Shown here piece by piece: positions 34,600 to 42,314 of a DNA stretch of 64,000 nt (the first letter of the stretch is position 1; the number at the start of each line of letters is the position of its first letter). A model generated the notes under the pieces. It had not been told where the DNA came from. It saw nothing but the letters and a program-made list of their open reading frames with translations, and did no database searches. Origin of the DNA: Kitasatospora sp. MAP12-44. GTDB lineage: Bacteria > Actinomycetota > Actinomycetes > Streptomycetales > Streptomycetaceae. The translations under genes and the position numbers were made by a program. The stretch lies in contig NZ_JARZAE010000004.1 in the NCBI RefSeq assembly GCF_029892095.1, positions 7,254,001 to 7,318,000 of the forward strand. Reading direction: 5' to 3'.

Positions 34600-35727
34600 T
34601 CAGTCCTGGCCGCCGCAGACCGGGCAGTCGGGGCGGCGCTCCGTCGTCAGGTAGCGCTGTTCGTGCGGCGCGACCAGGTTCAGGCCGAACTGGAAGCTGC
34701 GGCCGCCGAAGTCCGGCGCCCCGGTGATGTGGGCCAGCACCGCGTGAGCCACCATCAGGCCGCCCAGGCCCGCCGAGACGGCGGTGCTCGCGGCCACGTC
34801 GTCGTTGCCGAGCGGTACCAAGTCGTCCGGCGCGACGGCGGCGGCCGGCGCGCCGTCCGACAGTTCGCCGCTGCGCAGGTGCAGGCATTCGAAGCAGGCG
34901 CCTTCGCCGCGGGAGAAGGTCTGGGCCACGGTCACGGGCCCGACGTACCCACCGGTCACCCACGGAATGCCGACCTCGCGGCACGCGGTGTCGGCCCAGT
35001 GCCCGATCTCCTGGGGCTGGTCCGCGCAGAGCGCGAGCACGTCGCAGCGGGCCGCGAGGCGGCGCAGGTCCGCGACCCCCTCGACCTTCGCCTCCTCGCC
35101 GGTGACGCTGATCGTCGAGTTGAGCGCCCGCAGCCGGGCCACGGCCGCGTCCACCTTGGAGCCTCCGATATCGGCCTCGGTGTACAGGAACTGCCGTGTG
35201 AGGTTGGACAGTTCGACGTGGTCATGGTCGACCAGATGCAGCGTGCCGACGCCGGAGGCGGCCAGCGCCAGGGCCACACTCGAACCGCCGCCGCCGAGCC
35301 CGACCACCACGACCGTCGCCGCCTTGATCCGCTCCTGCGCGCTCCACGCCGAGGTGCGCGGCGCCAGGTCGATCCAGCGGTAGAAGGCCTGGTTCCGCGA
35401 GTAGCGCTCCCGCTCCTGCGCACTGAGCACGGGCGAGCCCTGGGCGGCGGCGTCCTCCAGGAACCCGCCGTGGTACAGCGCGTCGAGCACCGCCGCCACG
35501 GTCTCGGCCGGCTGCCCGGACTCGCCGCCGAGCCGCCCCGGCGACCGCGTGCCGTCGACCAGCCGGATGATCCGCCAGAGCGAACCGTCCGGGTCGTCGA
35601 TCACCGAAGCGATCCCGTAGATGTCGCCGCCGATCTGGATCGTCCCGTCGGCCCGCCGCAGTGCCTGGTGCTCGCGCTTGACTCTCGGGAGGAGGTGGGC
35701 AGGCTGCGACGCCCCGGCGGATGACAT
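34600..35727 (-). CDS. E1-like adenylating enzyme (MccB/ThiF family) with peptide-clamp-like N-terminus
   Basis: A protein of 375 aa. Residues 14-95 resemble a PqqD/RRE-like peptide-binding domain. Residues 132-375 are a ThiF/MoeB adenylation domain: VVVGLGGGGSSVALALAASG (nucleotide loop), DHDHVELSNLTRQF, and the two zinc pairs CFEC (278-281) and CPVC (368-371). MccB, which adenylates the microcin C precursor, has the same two-part plan and similar length. I chose the ATG at 35727 because GGAG lies eight bases ahead. The 22-codon gene directly downstream is the obvious substrate candidate. It is divergent from the secreted protein gene. Confidence 0.82.
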   Translation of the reverse strand: MSSAGASQPAHLLPRVKREHQALRRADGTIQIGGDIYGIASVIDDPDGSLWRIIRLVDGTRSPGRLGGESGQPAETVAAVLDALYHGGFLEDAAAQGSPVLSAQERERYSRNQAFYRWIDLAPRTSAWSAQERIKAATVVVVGLGGGGSSVALALAASGVGTLHLVDHDHVELSNLTRQFLYTEADIGGSKVDAAVARLRALNSTISVTGEEAKVEGVADLRRLAARCDVLALCADQPQEIGHWADTACREVGIPWVTGGYVGPVTVAQTFSRGEGACFECLHLRSGELSDGAPAAAVAPDDLVPLGNDDVAASTAVSAGLGGLMVAHAVLAHITGAPDFGGRSFQFGLNLVAPHEQRYLTTERRPDCPVCGGQD

Positions 35728-35994
35728 GGGCTGGCTCCACTCGTACTCGTACGTGACGGTCCGACCCCGAGGACGCTTACTGAACTGATGTGTGAATGAC
35801 GTGACATGGACGGTACAGAGAGCGCCGGGGGCCGTCAATGCTCGCGAAGCTCTGAAGCTGGTGCGCCAGGAGGTGGCCGATCGGTCCTGGACGGCTACCG
35901 CGAGGCGGCCAGCCAGGGATAGCGGGCGTTCGAGCTCCGTCCCACCGGCGTCCGCATATAGGACAGCTATAGGCGTCGCGGCAACCGTGGAACC

Positions 35995-37107
35995 ATGACC
36001 CGACGAAAGAGCATTCGGCAGTTCCTGCTCACCACGATCACGGCACTAGGTGCCGCCCTCTCCCTGGGCGCCGCGCCGGCCACGGCCGCCACGCCGTCCT
36101 GGAACCAGCTCCCCATCCCGTCCGTGGGATCGCTGCACTCCATCACCGCCCTCAGCACCACGTCGGCCTTCGGGACGACCTACCAGCCGTGCGGAGAGAG
36201 CAGCACGTGCGGTCAGCTGTGGCAGCTGAACGGTCAGGCCTGGAGCCAGTTCAGCCTTCCCACCGGCTTCGGCGCCGCTGCCATCACCGGGACCAGCGCC
36301 ACCGACGTCTGGTTCCTCGGCGGAACGACCACCGCCGGAATCGTCTATCACTGGGACGGTCAGAACTGGGTCGACCACAGCCCCGGGGTGTCGGGGTACT
36401 ACGTCCAGGCCGCCGCCGCGGTGTCGCCCACCAGCGCGTTCTCGGCCGGTGTCTTCTACGGCAGCAGCGAGGTCGCCGGTGTCGGCCACTGGGACGGGAG
36501 CGCGTGGACCGTCACCAAGCTGCCGCAGATCGCCGGCGAGGACACCATGCTGACCGCGGTGTCCGCGGCGTCGGCCAGTGACGCCTGGGCCACCGGGACG
36601 CAGTGCACGTCGACCGGCAACGACCGGTGCCAGCCCTACCTGGCGCACTGGGACGGCACCCAGTGGTCGCAGGTGACCGTCCCGTCGCTGACACCTCGCA
36701 GCGCTCTGCCCCAGGCAGTGATCAGTCGCAACGGCCAGGTCTGGATCGCGGGACGGGAGACGGACCTCAACGGCGGCACCAACCCGGACCGCATCTTCGC
36801 CGAGCACTGGGACGGCCAGAGCTGGACCACGGCCTACCTCCCGGTGCACATCTCGGCCGACGGCTTCTACAGCGCCGTCACCGGGTTGGCCTTCCACGGC
36901 ACGGACCTGCTGGCCGGCGTCTCGCACACCCAGAACGAAGGGGTCATGGACTGGAACGGTTCGTCCTGGGCGCCGTACCCCGGGCCGCTGACCACGACCC
37001 CGACCGTCAACTCCCTCGTCGGCACGCCTGACGGGCAGGTCATCGCCGCCGGAAACGGAACCGACGCGACCGGCACGCACGACTTCCTGGCCAACCTCGC
37101 CGGCTAG
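35995..37107 (+). CDS. Secreted protein with repeated HWDG/W motifs
   Basis: A 370-aa exported protein: signal peptide of about 32 aa (MTRRKSIRQF, hydrophobic core, ATAA cleavage region), then six or so repeats containing 'HWDG..W' and 'S..DAW' spaced about 45-55 residues apart. The pattern suggests a beta-propeller. Two Cys pairs may form disulfides. No catalytic motif is seen and no function is assigned. It stands alone and ends in a strong hairpin. Confidence 0.75.
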   Translation: MTRRKSIRQFLLTTITALGAALSLGAAPATAATPSWNQLPIPSVGSLHSITALSTTSAFGTTYQPCGESSTCGQLWQLNGQAWSQFSLPTGFGAAAITGTSATDVWFLGGTTTAGIVYHWDGQNWVDHSPGVSGYYVQAAAAVSPTSAFSAGVFYGSSEVAGVGHWDGSAWTVTKLPQIAGEDTMLTAVSAASASDAWATGTQCTSTGNDRCQPYLAHWDGTQWSQVTVPSLTPRSALPQAVISRNGQVWIAGRETDLNGGTNPDRIFAEHWDGQSWTTAYLPVHISADGFYSAVTGLAFHGTDLLAGVSHTQNEGVMDWNGSSWAPYPGPLTTTPTVNSLVGTPDGQVIAAGNGTDATGTHDFLANLAG

Positions 37108-37147
37108 AGCCAGACCGACCGGTCCATGACCTGAAGGTGCGCGCAGG

Positions 37148-37178
37148 GCACCCCGGCCGGAACAGCCGGCCGGGGTGC
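37148..37178. terminator. Bidirectional terminator
   Basis: A 13-bp perfect stem (37148-37160 / 37166-37178) with a 5-base loop lies between the secreted-protein gene and the convergent VWA/metallopeptidase gene. Confidence 0.75.
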
Positions 37179-37328
37179 TGCGGTGTCCCACCAGAGCTCC
37201 TGGAGCACCGGCGGTCCCACCTCGACGTGCGGGAATCCCGGTGGTGCTGCCGGAAGTTGACCCCGTGCTGCCCGTTCGGGCAACGCAACGTCGCCCAGAC
37301 CTTTGCGCGGGCCTCGCGGAGTGCCGGC

Positions 37329-38741
37329 TCAGTTGATCGCGACGACACGTGCCCAGGACGGCGGGGCGTCCGGGAGGTAGTCGGGGTCGTCCTCGTTCAC
37401 GGCGCGGGCGGGGCGGGGGAAGAGGCCGACGACGGTGCGGCAGGGTGGTGCTGTGGAGGGCCACGGGGTCTGACCGTCGGTCAGGGCGACGATGACGTCG
37501 GGGCGGGGCCGGGAACGCAGTGCCCGGGCGAAACCGGAGCGCAGGTCCGTTCCGCCGCCGCCGACGAGTTCGATGTTCTCGGCGCGGCAGAGCGGGACGG
37601 CGATCCCGGCCGCCGCGTCGCAGGAGATCACCGACACCAGGTCGCGCCGCCCGCCGACGGCCCGGGAGATCGCCGCCACCTCCAGGAGCGCGCTGCCGAG
37701 TTCCGCATCGCTCACCGAGCCGGAGGTGTCGATCACGACACAGACCCGGGGCGGCATCCGGCGCAGGCTCGGCAGCAGTGCCCCGGGGACGCTGGCCGAG
37801 CGCCGGGACGGCCGCCGGTAGCTGTGGTCCTCGCCGAGCCCCGGGGCGCTCGCCGCCGAGCGGACCGCGGCGCCCAGCAACTGCCGCCACGGTTGCGGTG
37901 GTTGGAACGCCTCGTCAGCCCACCGGCGCCATCCGTGGGGCGCGTCGCCCGGTCGGCCCTTGATCCCCTCGGCGACCCGGAAGCGGACCGCGTCCCGTTG
38001 CAGCCTGGTCAGCCCCCCTGCGCCGCCGGGCCCCAGCTCCCACGGCCGTTCCTGCCCGTCGGCACCGCTGCCGCAGTCCAGCCAGGCCAGGTCCGCGGCG
38101 AGCCCGGACATCGGCGCCCGGCGCAGGTACTCCTCCATCAGCAGCCCGTCGGGCAAGGCCAGCAGTGACGGCAGAACCGCCCCGGCCGGCACGGGCAGAC
38201 CGTCGCCGTAGATGTCGTCGTTGATCTCGAAGTCGGCGGCGACGTTCCGCCGCAGCCTCTCGCCCGGCCCGTCTTCCTCGTGCTCCCGCGCATACCGCTC
38301 GCCCCGCCCGTGGTGGTCCCGCAGCAGGTGGGAGACCTCGTGCACCCAGACGCCGGCCAGGTCCTCCAGCGAGGTGCGCGCCACAAAGCCGGGGGAGACG
38401 TAGCAGCGCCAGTGGGTGTCCACCGCCATCGTCGGCACCGAGCGGTCCTCGACCACGTGCAGCGCGAAGAGCGCGCTGGCCAGGTAGGGACGGACCTTCA
38501 CCGCATGGAGCCGGGCGGCGAACAGCTTCTCCGTGTCCAGCGGTGCGCCGGGTCGGCCGACCGGCGCGCCGGAGCCGACCGGTGGCCCCGGCACCGTCGC
38601 CCGCACCGGAAGCGGCGGCGCGGGCCGGGTCATCGGGCGCGGCAGCGGGCGCGGCAGCGGCCGCGGCTCGGAGCGCCCTTCGGAGTACGGCTCGGAGTAC
38701 GGCTCGGGGCGCCGCGCGGGGTGCTTCGGGGCCCCCGTCAT
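37329..38741 (-). CDS. DUF2201-type metallopeptidase-like / VWA protein
   Basis: A protein of 470 aa. After a Pro/Arg-rich low-complexity start comes a zincin-like region with HEVSH (near 134-138) and then a C-terminal VWA-like domain with DTSGS (near 333-337), the metal-binding MIDAS start. Proteins of this type pair with MoxR ATPases, as here: the ATG overlaps the MoxR stop (ATGA). MoxR-VWA pairs are generally chaperone-like systems acting on a target. The target here is unknown, but the third operon gene is a candidate partner. Confidence 0.8.
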   Translation of the reverse strand: MTGAPKHPARRPEPYSEPYSEGRSEPRPLPRPLPRPMTRPAPPLPVRATVPGPPVGSGAPVGRPGAPLDTEKLFAARLHAVKVRPYLASALFALHVVEDRSVPTMAVDTHWRCYVSPGFVARTSLEDLAGVWVHEVSHLLRDHHGRGERYAREHEEDGPGERLRRNVAADFEINDDIYGDGLPVPAGAVLPSLLALPDGLLMEEYLRRAPMSGLAADLAWLDCGSGADGQERPWELGPGGAGGLTRLQRDAVRFRVAEGIKGRPGDAPHGWRRWADEAFQPPQPWRQLLGAAVRSAASAPGLGEDHSYRRPSRRSASVPGALLPSLRRMPPRVCVVIDTSGSVSDAELGSALLEVAAISRAVGGRRDLVSVISCDAAAGIAVPLCRAENIELVGGGGTDLRSGFARALRSRPRPDVIVALTDGQTPWPSTAPPCRTVVGLFPRPARAVNEDDPDYLPDAPPSWARVVAIN

Positions 38742-40099
38742 CGGTGGGTCCCCGTCGCGGACGCGCCGCCGCCCGCCGCCGCGACCCGCGCCACCGACCG
38801 GTCCGCCCGTCGGGCGAGACCGACCACCCCGACCAGTCGCTCCACCGCGTCCGGCACCTCCCAGTCGTCGCGCCGCAACGCGGCCAACGCCGTTGCCGGG
38901 GCGACCAGCAGGTCCGGGGTGCCGGTCTCCAGCGCCCGTACCAGCACCGCCCAGCCCGCCTCCCACCGCGCTCGCTCCGGCCGTGCCCCGATCGCGGCCA
39001 CCACCGCCTCCAGCGTCGCCTGACGCAGATCGCCGCGTTCCGGCAGCTCGGCGGCGGCCGGGTCGGCCAGCAGCGCCTCCGGGTCGGGCAGGTCCATCCG
39101 GTCCAGATGGGCGAGGAGTTCGAACCCCGGACCGTCCCCCACCGCGCCCCGCACCAGCAGTGCCAGCACCTCGCGGGAGACGCGGGCCGCCGTGCCGAAG
39201 GCCAGCAGGGTGAGCGCGGCCTCCCAGCTCCGGGGCGAGGGCCAGGCGCCGCCGCGCCGTGTCTCCGTGGTCGGCAGCCGGTGGATCAGGGTCGGCCGGG
39301 CCTTCAGAAACCCGCAGACCGCGTGCCGGGCGAAGGCCACCGCCTCCGGCAGCCGGCCGGGCACCAGCCGGGGCAGCTCGGCCCGGGGCCAGACTCCGCC
39401 GAGGCCGCGCACCACCACCTCACGGTCGTGCACCCAGTACAGATGCACGAAGCGGTTGGCCAGCGGCGGGCTCAGCTCCCAGCCGTCCGCTGCCGACGCG
39501 CGGGGGTTGGCGGCGGCCACGATCCGTACCCCAGCGGGCAGTTGCAGTGCACCGACCCGCCGCTCCAGGACGACCCGGAGCAGCGCGGCCTGGACGGCCG
39601 GGGTGGCGGTGGAGAGTTCGTCCAGGAAGAGCAGCCCCCGCCCGGCCCGCACGAGCTGCACAGCCCACTGCGGCGGTGCCATCGGCACCCCCTGCACGGC
39701 CGGGTCGTCGCCCACGATGGGCAGCCCGGAGAAGTCGGACGGTTCGTGGACGCTGGCGATGACGGTCGTCAGCGGCAGATCGAGGGAGGCGGCGAGCTGG
39801 GTCAGGGCCGCAGTCTTGCCGATGCCCGGCTCGCCCCAGATCAGGACTGGCAGGTCGGCGGCGACGGCCAGGGTGAGCGCTTCGAGCTGCTCGTCGGGGC
39901 GCGCTTCGGTCGTGGTCGTCCGCAGCAAGGTCAAGAGGTCGTCGGCGAGGGTGAGTTGGGTGTCGGTGCCGGCAGCCTCGGACGGACTGGACAACGACGG
40001 ACTGGACAACGACGGACTGGACAACGACGGACTGGACAACGACGGACTGGACAACGGCGTGACGGCGGCCGGAGCCGGCAGGAGGGCGGTGGAGGTCAT
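38738..40099 (-). CDS. MoxR-type AAA+ ATPase
   Basis: A protein of 453 aa from the ATG at 40099 (AGGTGA ahead). Walker A is GEPGIGKT (89-96) and Walker B is GLLFLDELST, followed by sensor 1 AAANP and a PPLANRF arginine-finger region. It is a MoxR ATPase acting with the coupled VWA/metallopeptidase protein. Residues 15-39 are five copies of SLSSP encoded by a perfect 15-bp tandem repeat, a low-complexity N-terminal tail before the AAA domain. Confidence 0.88.
   Translation of the reverse strand: MTSTALLPAPAAVTPLSSPSLSSPSLSSPSLSSPSLSSPSEAAGTDTQLTLADDLLTLLRTTTTEARPDEQLEALTLAVAADLPVLIWGEPGIGKTAALTQLAASLDLPLTTVIASVHEPSDFSGLPIVGDDPAVQGVPMAPPQWAVQLVRAGRGLLFLDELSTATPAVQAALLRVVLERRVGALQLPAGVRIVAAANPRASAADGWELSPPLANRFVHLYWVHDREVVVRGLGGVWPRAELPRLVPGRLPEAVAFARHAVCGFLKARPTLIHRLPTTETRRGGAWPSPRSWEAALTLLAFGTAARVSREVLALLVRGAVGDGPGFELLAHLDRMDLPDPEALLADPAAAELPERGDLRQATLEAVVAAIGARPERARWEAGWAVLVRALETGTPDLLVAPATALAALRRDDWEVPDAVERLVGVVGLARRADRSVARVAAAGGGASATGTHR
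39981..40055 (-). repeat. 15-bp tandem repeat, 5 copies, in MoxR gene
   Basis: Five exact copies of GACGGACTGGACAAC encode repeated SLSSP in the N-terminal tail of the MoxR protein. The unit is a multiple of three, so copy-number change alters length but not frame. Confidence 0.95.
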
Positions 40100-40196
40100 G
40101 GGTATCACCTGGAGGGGGGTAGGGGGACGGGGCAGCCCGTCCCGGAGGTTGTGGGTGCGCCGGATGGTGGGCGCCGCGCTGGAAAGTCGTCGGTGC

Positions 40197-40226
40197 GGAA
40201 CCGGAACCGGAACCGGAACCGGAACC
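40197..40226. repeat. 6-bp tandem repeat, 5 copies
   Basis: Five exact GGAACC copies lie in the 129-base gap between the MoxR gene and the stop codon of the upstream gene, starting two bases beyond that stop. Confidence 0.9.
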
Positions 40227-40228
40227 GG

Positions 40229-41731
40229 TCAGGAGGCCAGGCCGGTGCGGGGCCTGGGCCGGCTGCTCCGCTTGCGGCGTAGGACGAGCGGCGTGCGGCG
40301 GTCGAGACGGGGGCGATGTCCCGACTCGGCGTGCCGCTCGCCCGGGTCGTTCCTGCCCCCGGCCCTGCCCCCGCCCTCGGCCGCGCCGGCGGCGGGGTGG
40401 ACGGCGATCAGCCCCGCACGGAAGACCCCGTGGTCGATGCGGCCGGCCACGGCCGACTCCAGCTCGTCCCGGAGCGGTCCGTCACGCAGGACCGCCTTGG
40501 GGCCGAGCAGCCCCTCGACCACGGTGAGCGCTCCGGCGAAGTCCCCGTGGGTGAGCCGCTCCCGGACCGCAGGCAGGGCCGCTGGACTGCGGTGCACCGC
40601 GTCGATCGCCCGCAGACAGGGCAGGGCCGGGCCGCCGAGTGCCACCAGCAGCTCTTCCCGGCGCAGTTGGGCCAGGTCGTGATCGATAGCCGTCAGCACC
40701 CCGTTCCGCAGCGCGATCCGGTGGACCTCGCCGCGGCACTCCACCCGGTGGGGATCACCGGGCCGGTGTGTGCGGGCGGCTGCCGCGGTCGGGCCGGCTC
40801 CAGCCAGTGCTGCGGCGACGAGTGGGTGCAACCGCTCGACCGTGACCAGGCCGGCCCGCAGCAGCTCCAGATCCGGCGGGATCCGGATCGCCGCCTCCGG
40901 GAGGGCGGGAAGCGCCGCGATGTCCTGCGGCCCCAGCGCCTCCCGCAGCGGCCGGACCGTCGGGGCATGGCTGTCGTCGGGGGCGACGAGCTCGAACACG
41001 GCGTGGTCGCGCCTGCCGAGCCGCACGGTGAAGCCGCCGCGCGAGCGTCCCTCCGCCCGCAACAGCAACTCCGCCTCGGCGGCCCACCGCGCCGTCCACC
41101 AGGACTCGTGGACGGCGCGCGGATCAGCTCGCTCCAGCGGGCGCGACCGATCCGGCGGCGGCCCGTCCGCACCATGGCGACCGGCCAGTTCACCGCTCCG
41201 GCCGGCCAGTTCACCGCTCCGACCGGCATCCCAGAGGTGGCGGTGCAGGTCGAGCCGGAAGCGCCGGTCGGGATGCGGATGCGGGTGGTGCCGGGGAGCG
41301 CCGCTCCCCGGCCCCTCCCACAGGGCGAGCGAGACGCGCTGTCCGGCATCCGCCCAGGCCGGCGGTGTCCGCACCACCAGGTGCGGTGGCGCTGCGGTGT
41401 CGCCGGACCCGTAGCGGGCCAGCGAGATGGTGAGGCCGGGCCGGAGCCGGCCGTCAGGGGCGACCCGGGGCAGGTGCCAGCGGAGCAGGTCCGGCGCGAG
41501 CAGGCGCAGATCCGTCCGGAGGCGGGTGGCGAGATCGGCGCCGTGGCGGTGCCGCACGGCGCGCAGATCGAGATCTACGTCGATCCGGGCGGCGGCGCAC
41601 GCCCCCGCCCAGTCGCCCCGGGCACGCCGTGCCGTCGCGGTCTCGATCATGGACGGTGGCACGGCGTACTCGCGCACGCGCTGCCACATCAACAGGTGGG
41701 TCGGAAACTCGTTCATGAGGTGAAGTGCCAT
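40229..41731 (-). CDS. Unknown protein in MoxR-VWA operon
   Basis: A protein of 500 aa, using the ATG at 41731 with AAGGTGA ahead. It is Arg/Ala-rich and has no motif I recognise. It contains a duplicated segment GELAGRS and a Pro-rich linker. It lies upstream of the MoxR and VWA genes on the same strand, a recurring three-gene order in streptomycetes. It may be the client or adaptor of the MoxR-VWA pair; this rests on position only. Confidence 0.7.
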   Translation of the reverse strand: MALHLMNEFPTHLLMWQRVREYAVPPSMIETATARRARGDWAGACAAARIDVDLDLRAVRHRHGADLATRLRTDLRLLAPDLLRWHLPRVAPDGRLRPGLTISLARYGSGDTAAPPHLVVRTPPAWADAGQRVSLALWEGPGSGAPRHHPHPHPDRRFRLDLHRHLWDAGRSGELAGRSGELAGRHGADGPPPDRSRPLERADPRAVHESWWTARWAAEAELLLRAEGRSRGGFTVRLGRRDHAVFELVAPDDSHAPTVRPLREALGPQDIAALPALPEAAIRIPPDLELLRAGLVTVERLHPLVAAALAGAGPTAAAARTHRPGDPHRVECRGEVHRIALRNGVLTAIDHDLAQLRREELLVALGGPALPCLRAIDAVHRSPAALPAVRERLTHGDFAGALTVVEGLLGPKAVLRDGPLRDELESAVAGRIDHGVFRAGLIAVHPAAGAAEGGGRAGGRNDPGERHAESGHRPRLDRRTPLVLRRKRSSRPRPRTGLAS

Positions 41732-41921
41732 CAGCACTCACCTTGCGTGAACGATTCCCCCATTCGGTACGAGGAGAAGTTCTTCATCGCCCGCATCGTA
41801 GCCACTGCGCGGACGATCTGTCAGCCGGCTTTGTTCGCCGGCCCGCTGTGCCCGTCCGGCCGGCTCGGTGGCGATGCCCCCTGCGGTCTCGGTGTCAGTG
41901 GTGGCCCGTACTGTCCACGGC

Positions 41922-42314
41922 ATGGCAATCGTGATGTTCGTCGACGAGACGACGGCGGGGGACCGGAGCGACGGGTGGGGCCTGGAGATCGCCGAGGAGA
42001 GGCTCACCGTGCGTGAGCTGATCCGGCGCCGGGTCTTCCAGGAGGTCGCCGAGTACAACGCGCGCACACCGCAGGTGTTCCAGGGGCTCATACAGCCGCA
42101 GGACACCGAGCGCGTGCTGAACGGGTACGCGCTGCGCACCCCCCGCCGGATCGACCCCGAGGCGCAGACCGAGCTGGCGCTCAAGGCCTTCGCGGGCAAC
42201 GGCTTCCTCGTCCTGGTGGGGGACCGCCAGGTCACCGACCCGGGTGAGGAGATCGAGCTCGTGCTCGGTACCGAGGTCACGTTCCTGAAGCTCGTGCCGC
42301 TGGTGGGGGGATGA
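41922..42314 (+). CDS. Small protein ending in Gly-Gly, coupled to DUF4132 gene
   Basis: A 130-aa protein starting MAIVMFVDETT. It has alternating beta/alpha-like sequence and ends LKLVPLVGG, so its last two residues are Gly-Gly. The fold could be beta-grasp-like, but I have only pattern evidence. The stop overlaps the ATG of the DUF4132 gene (ATGA), so the two act together. It is divergent from the MoxR operon across 190 bases. The ATG at 41922 is chosen over the frame's earlier ATG because the extra residues are not protein-like. Confidence 0.7.
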   Translation: MAIVMFVDETTAGDRSDGWGLEIAEERLTVRELIRRRVFQEVAEYNARTPQVFQGLIQPQDTERVLNGYALRTPRRIDPEAQTELALKAFAGNGFLVLVGDRQVTDPGEEIELVLGTEVTFLKLVPLVGG

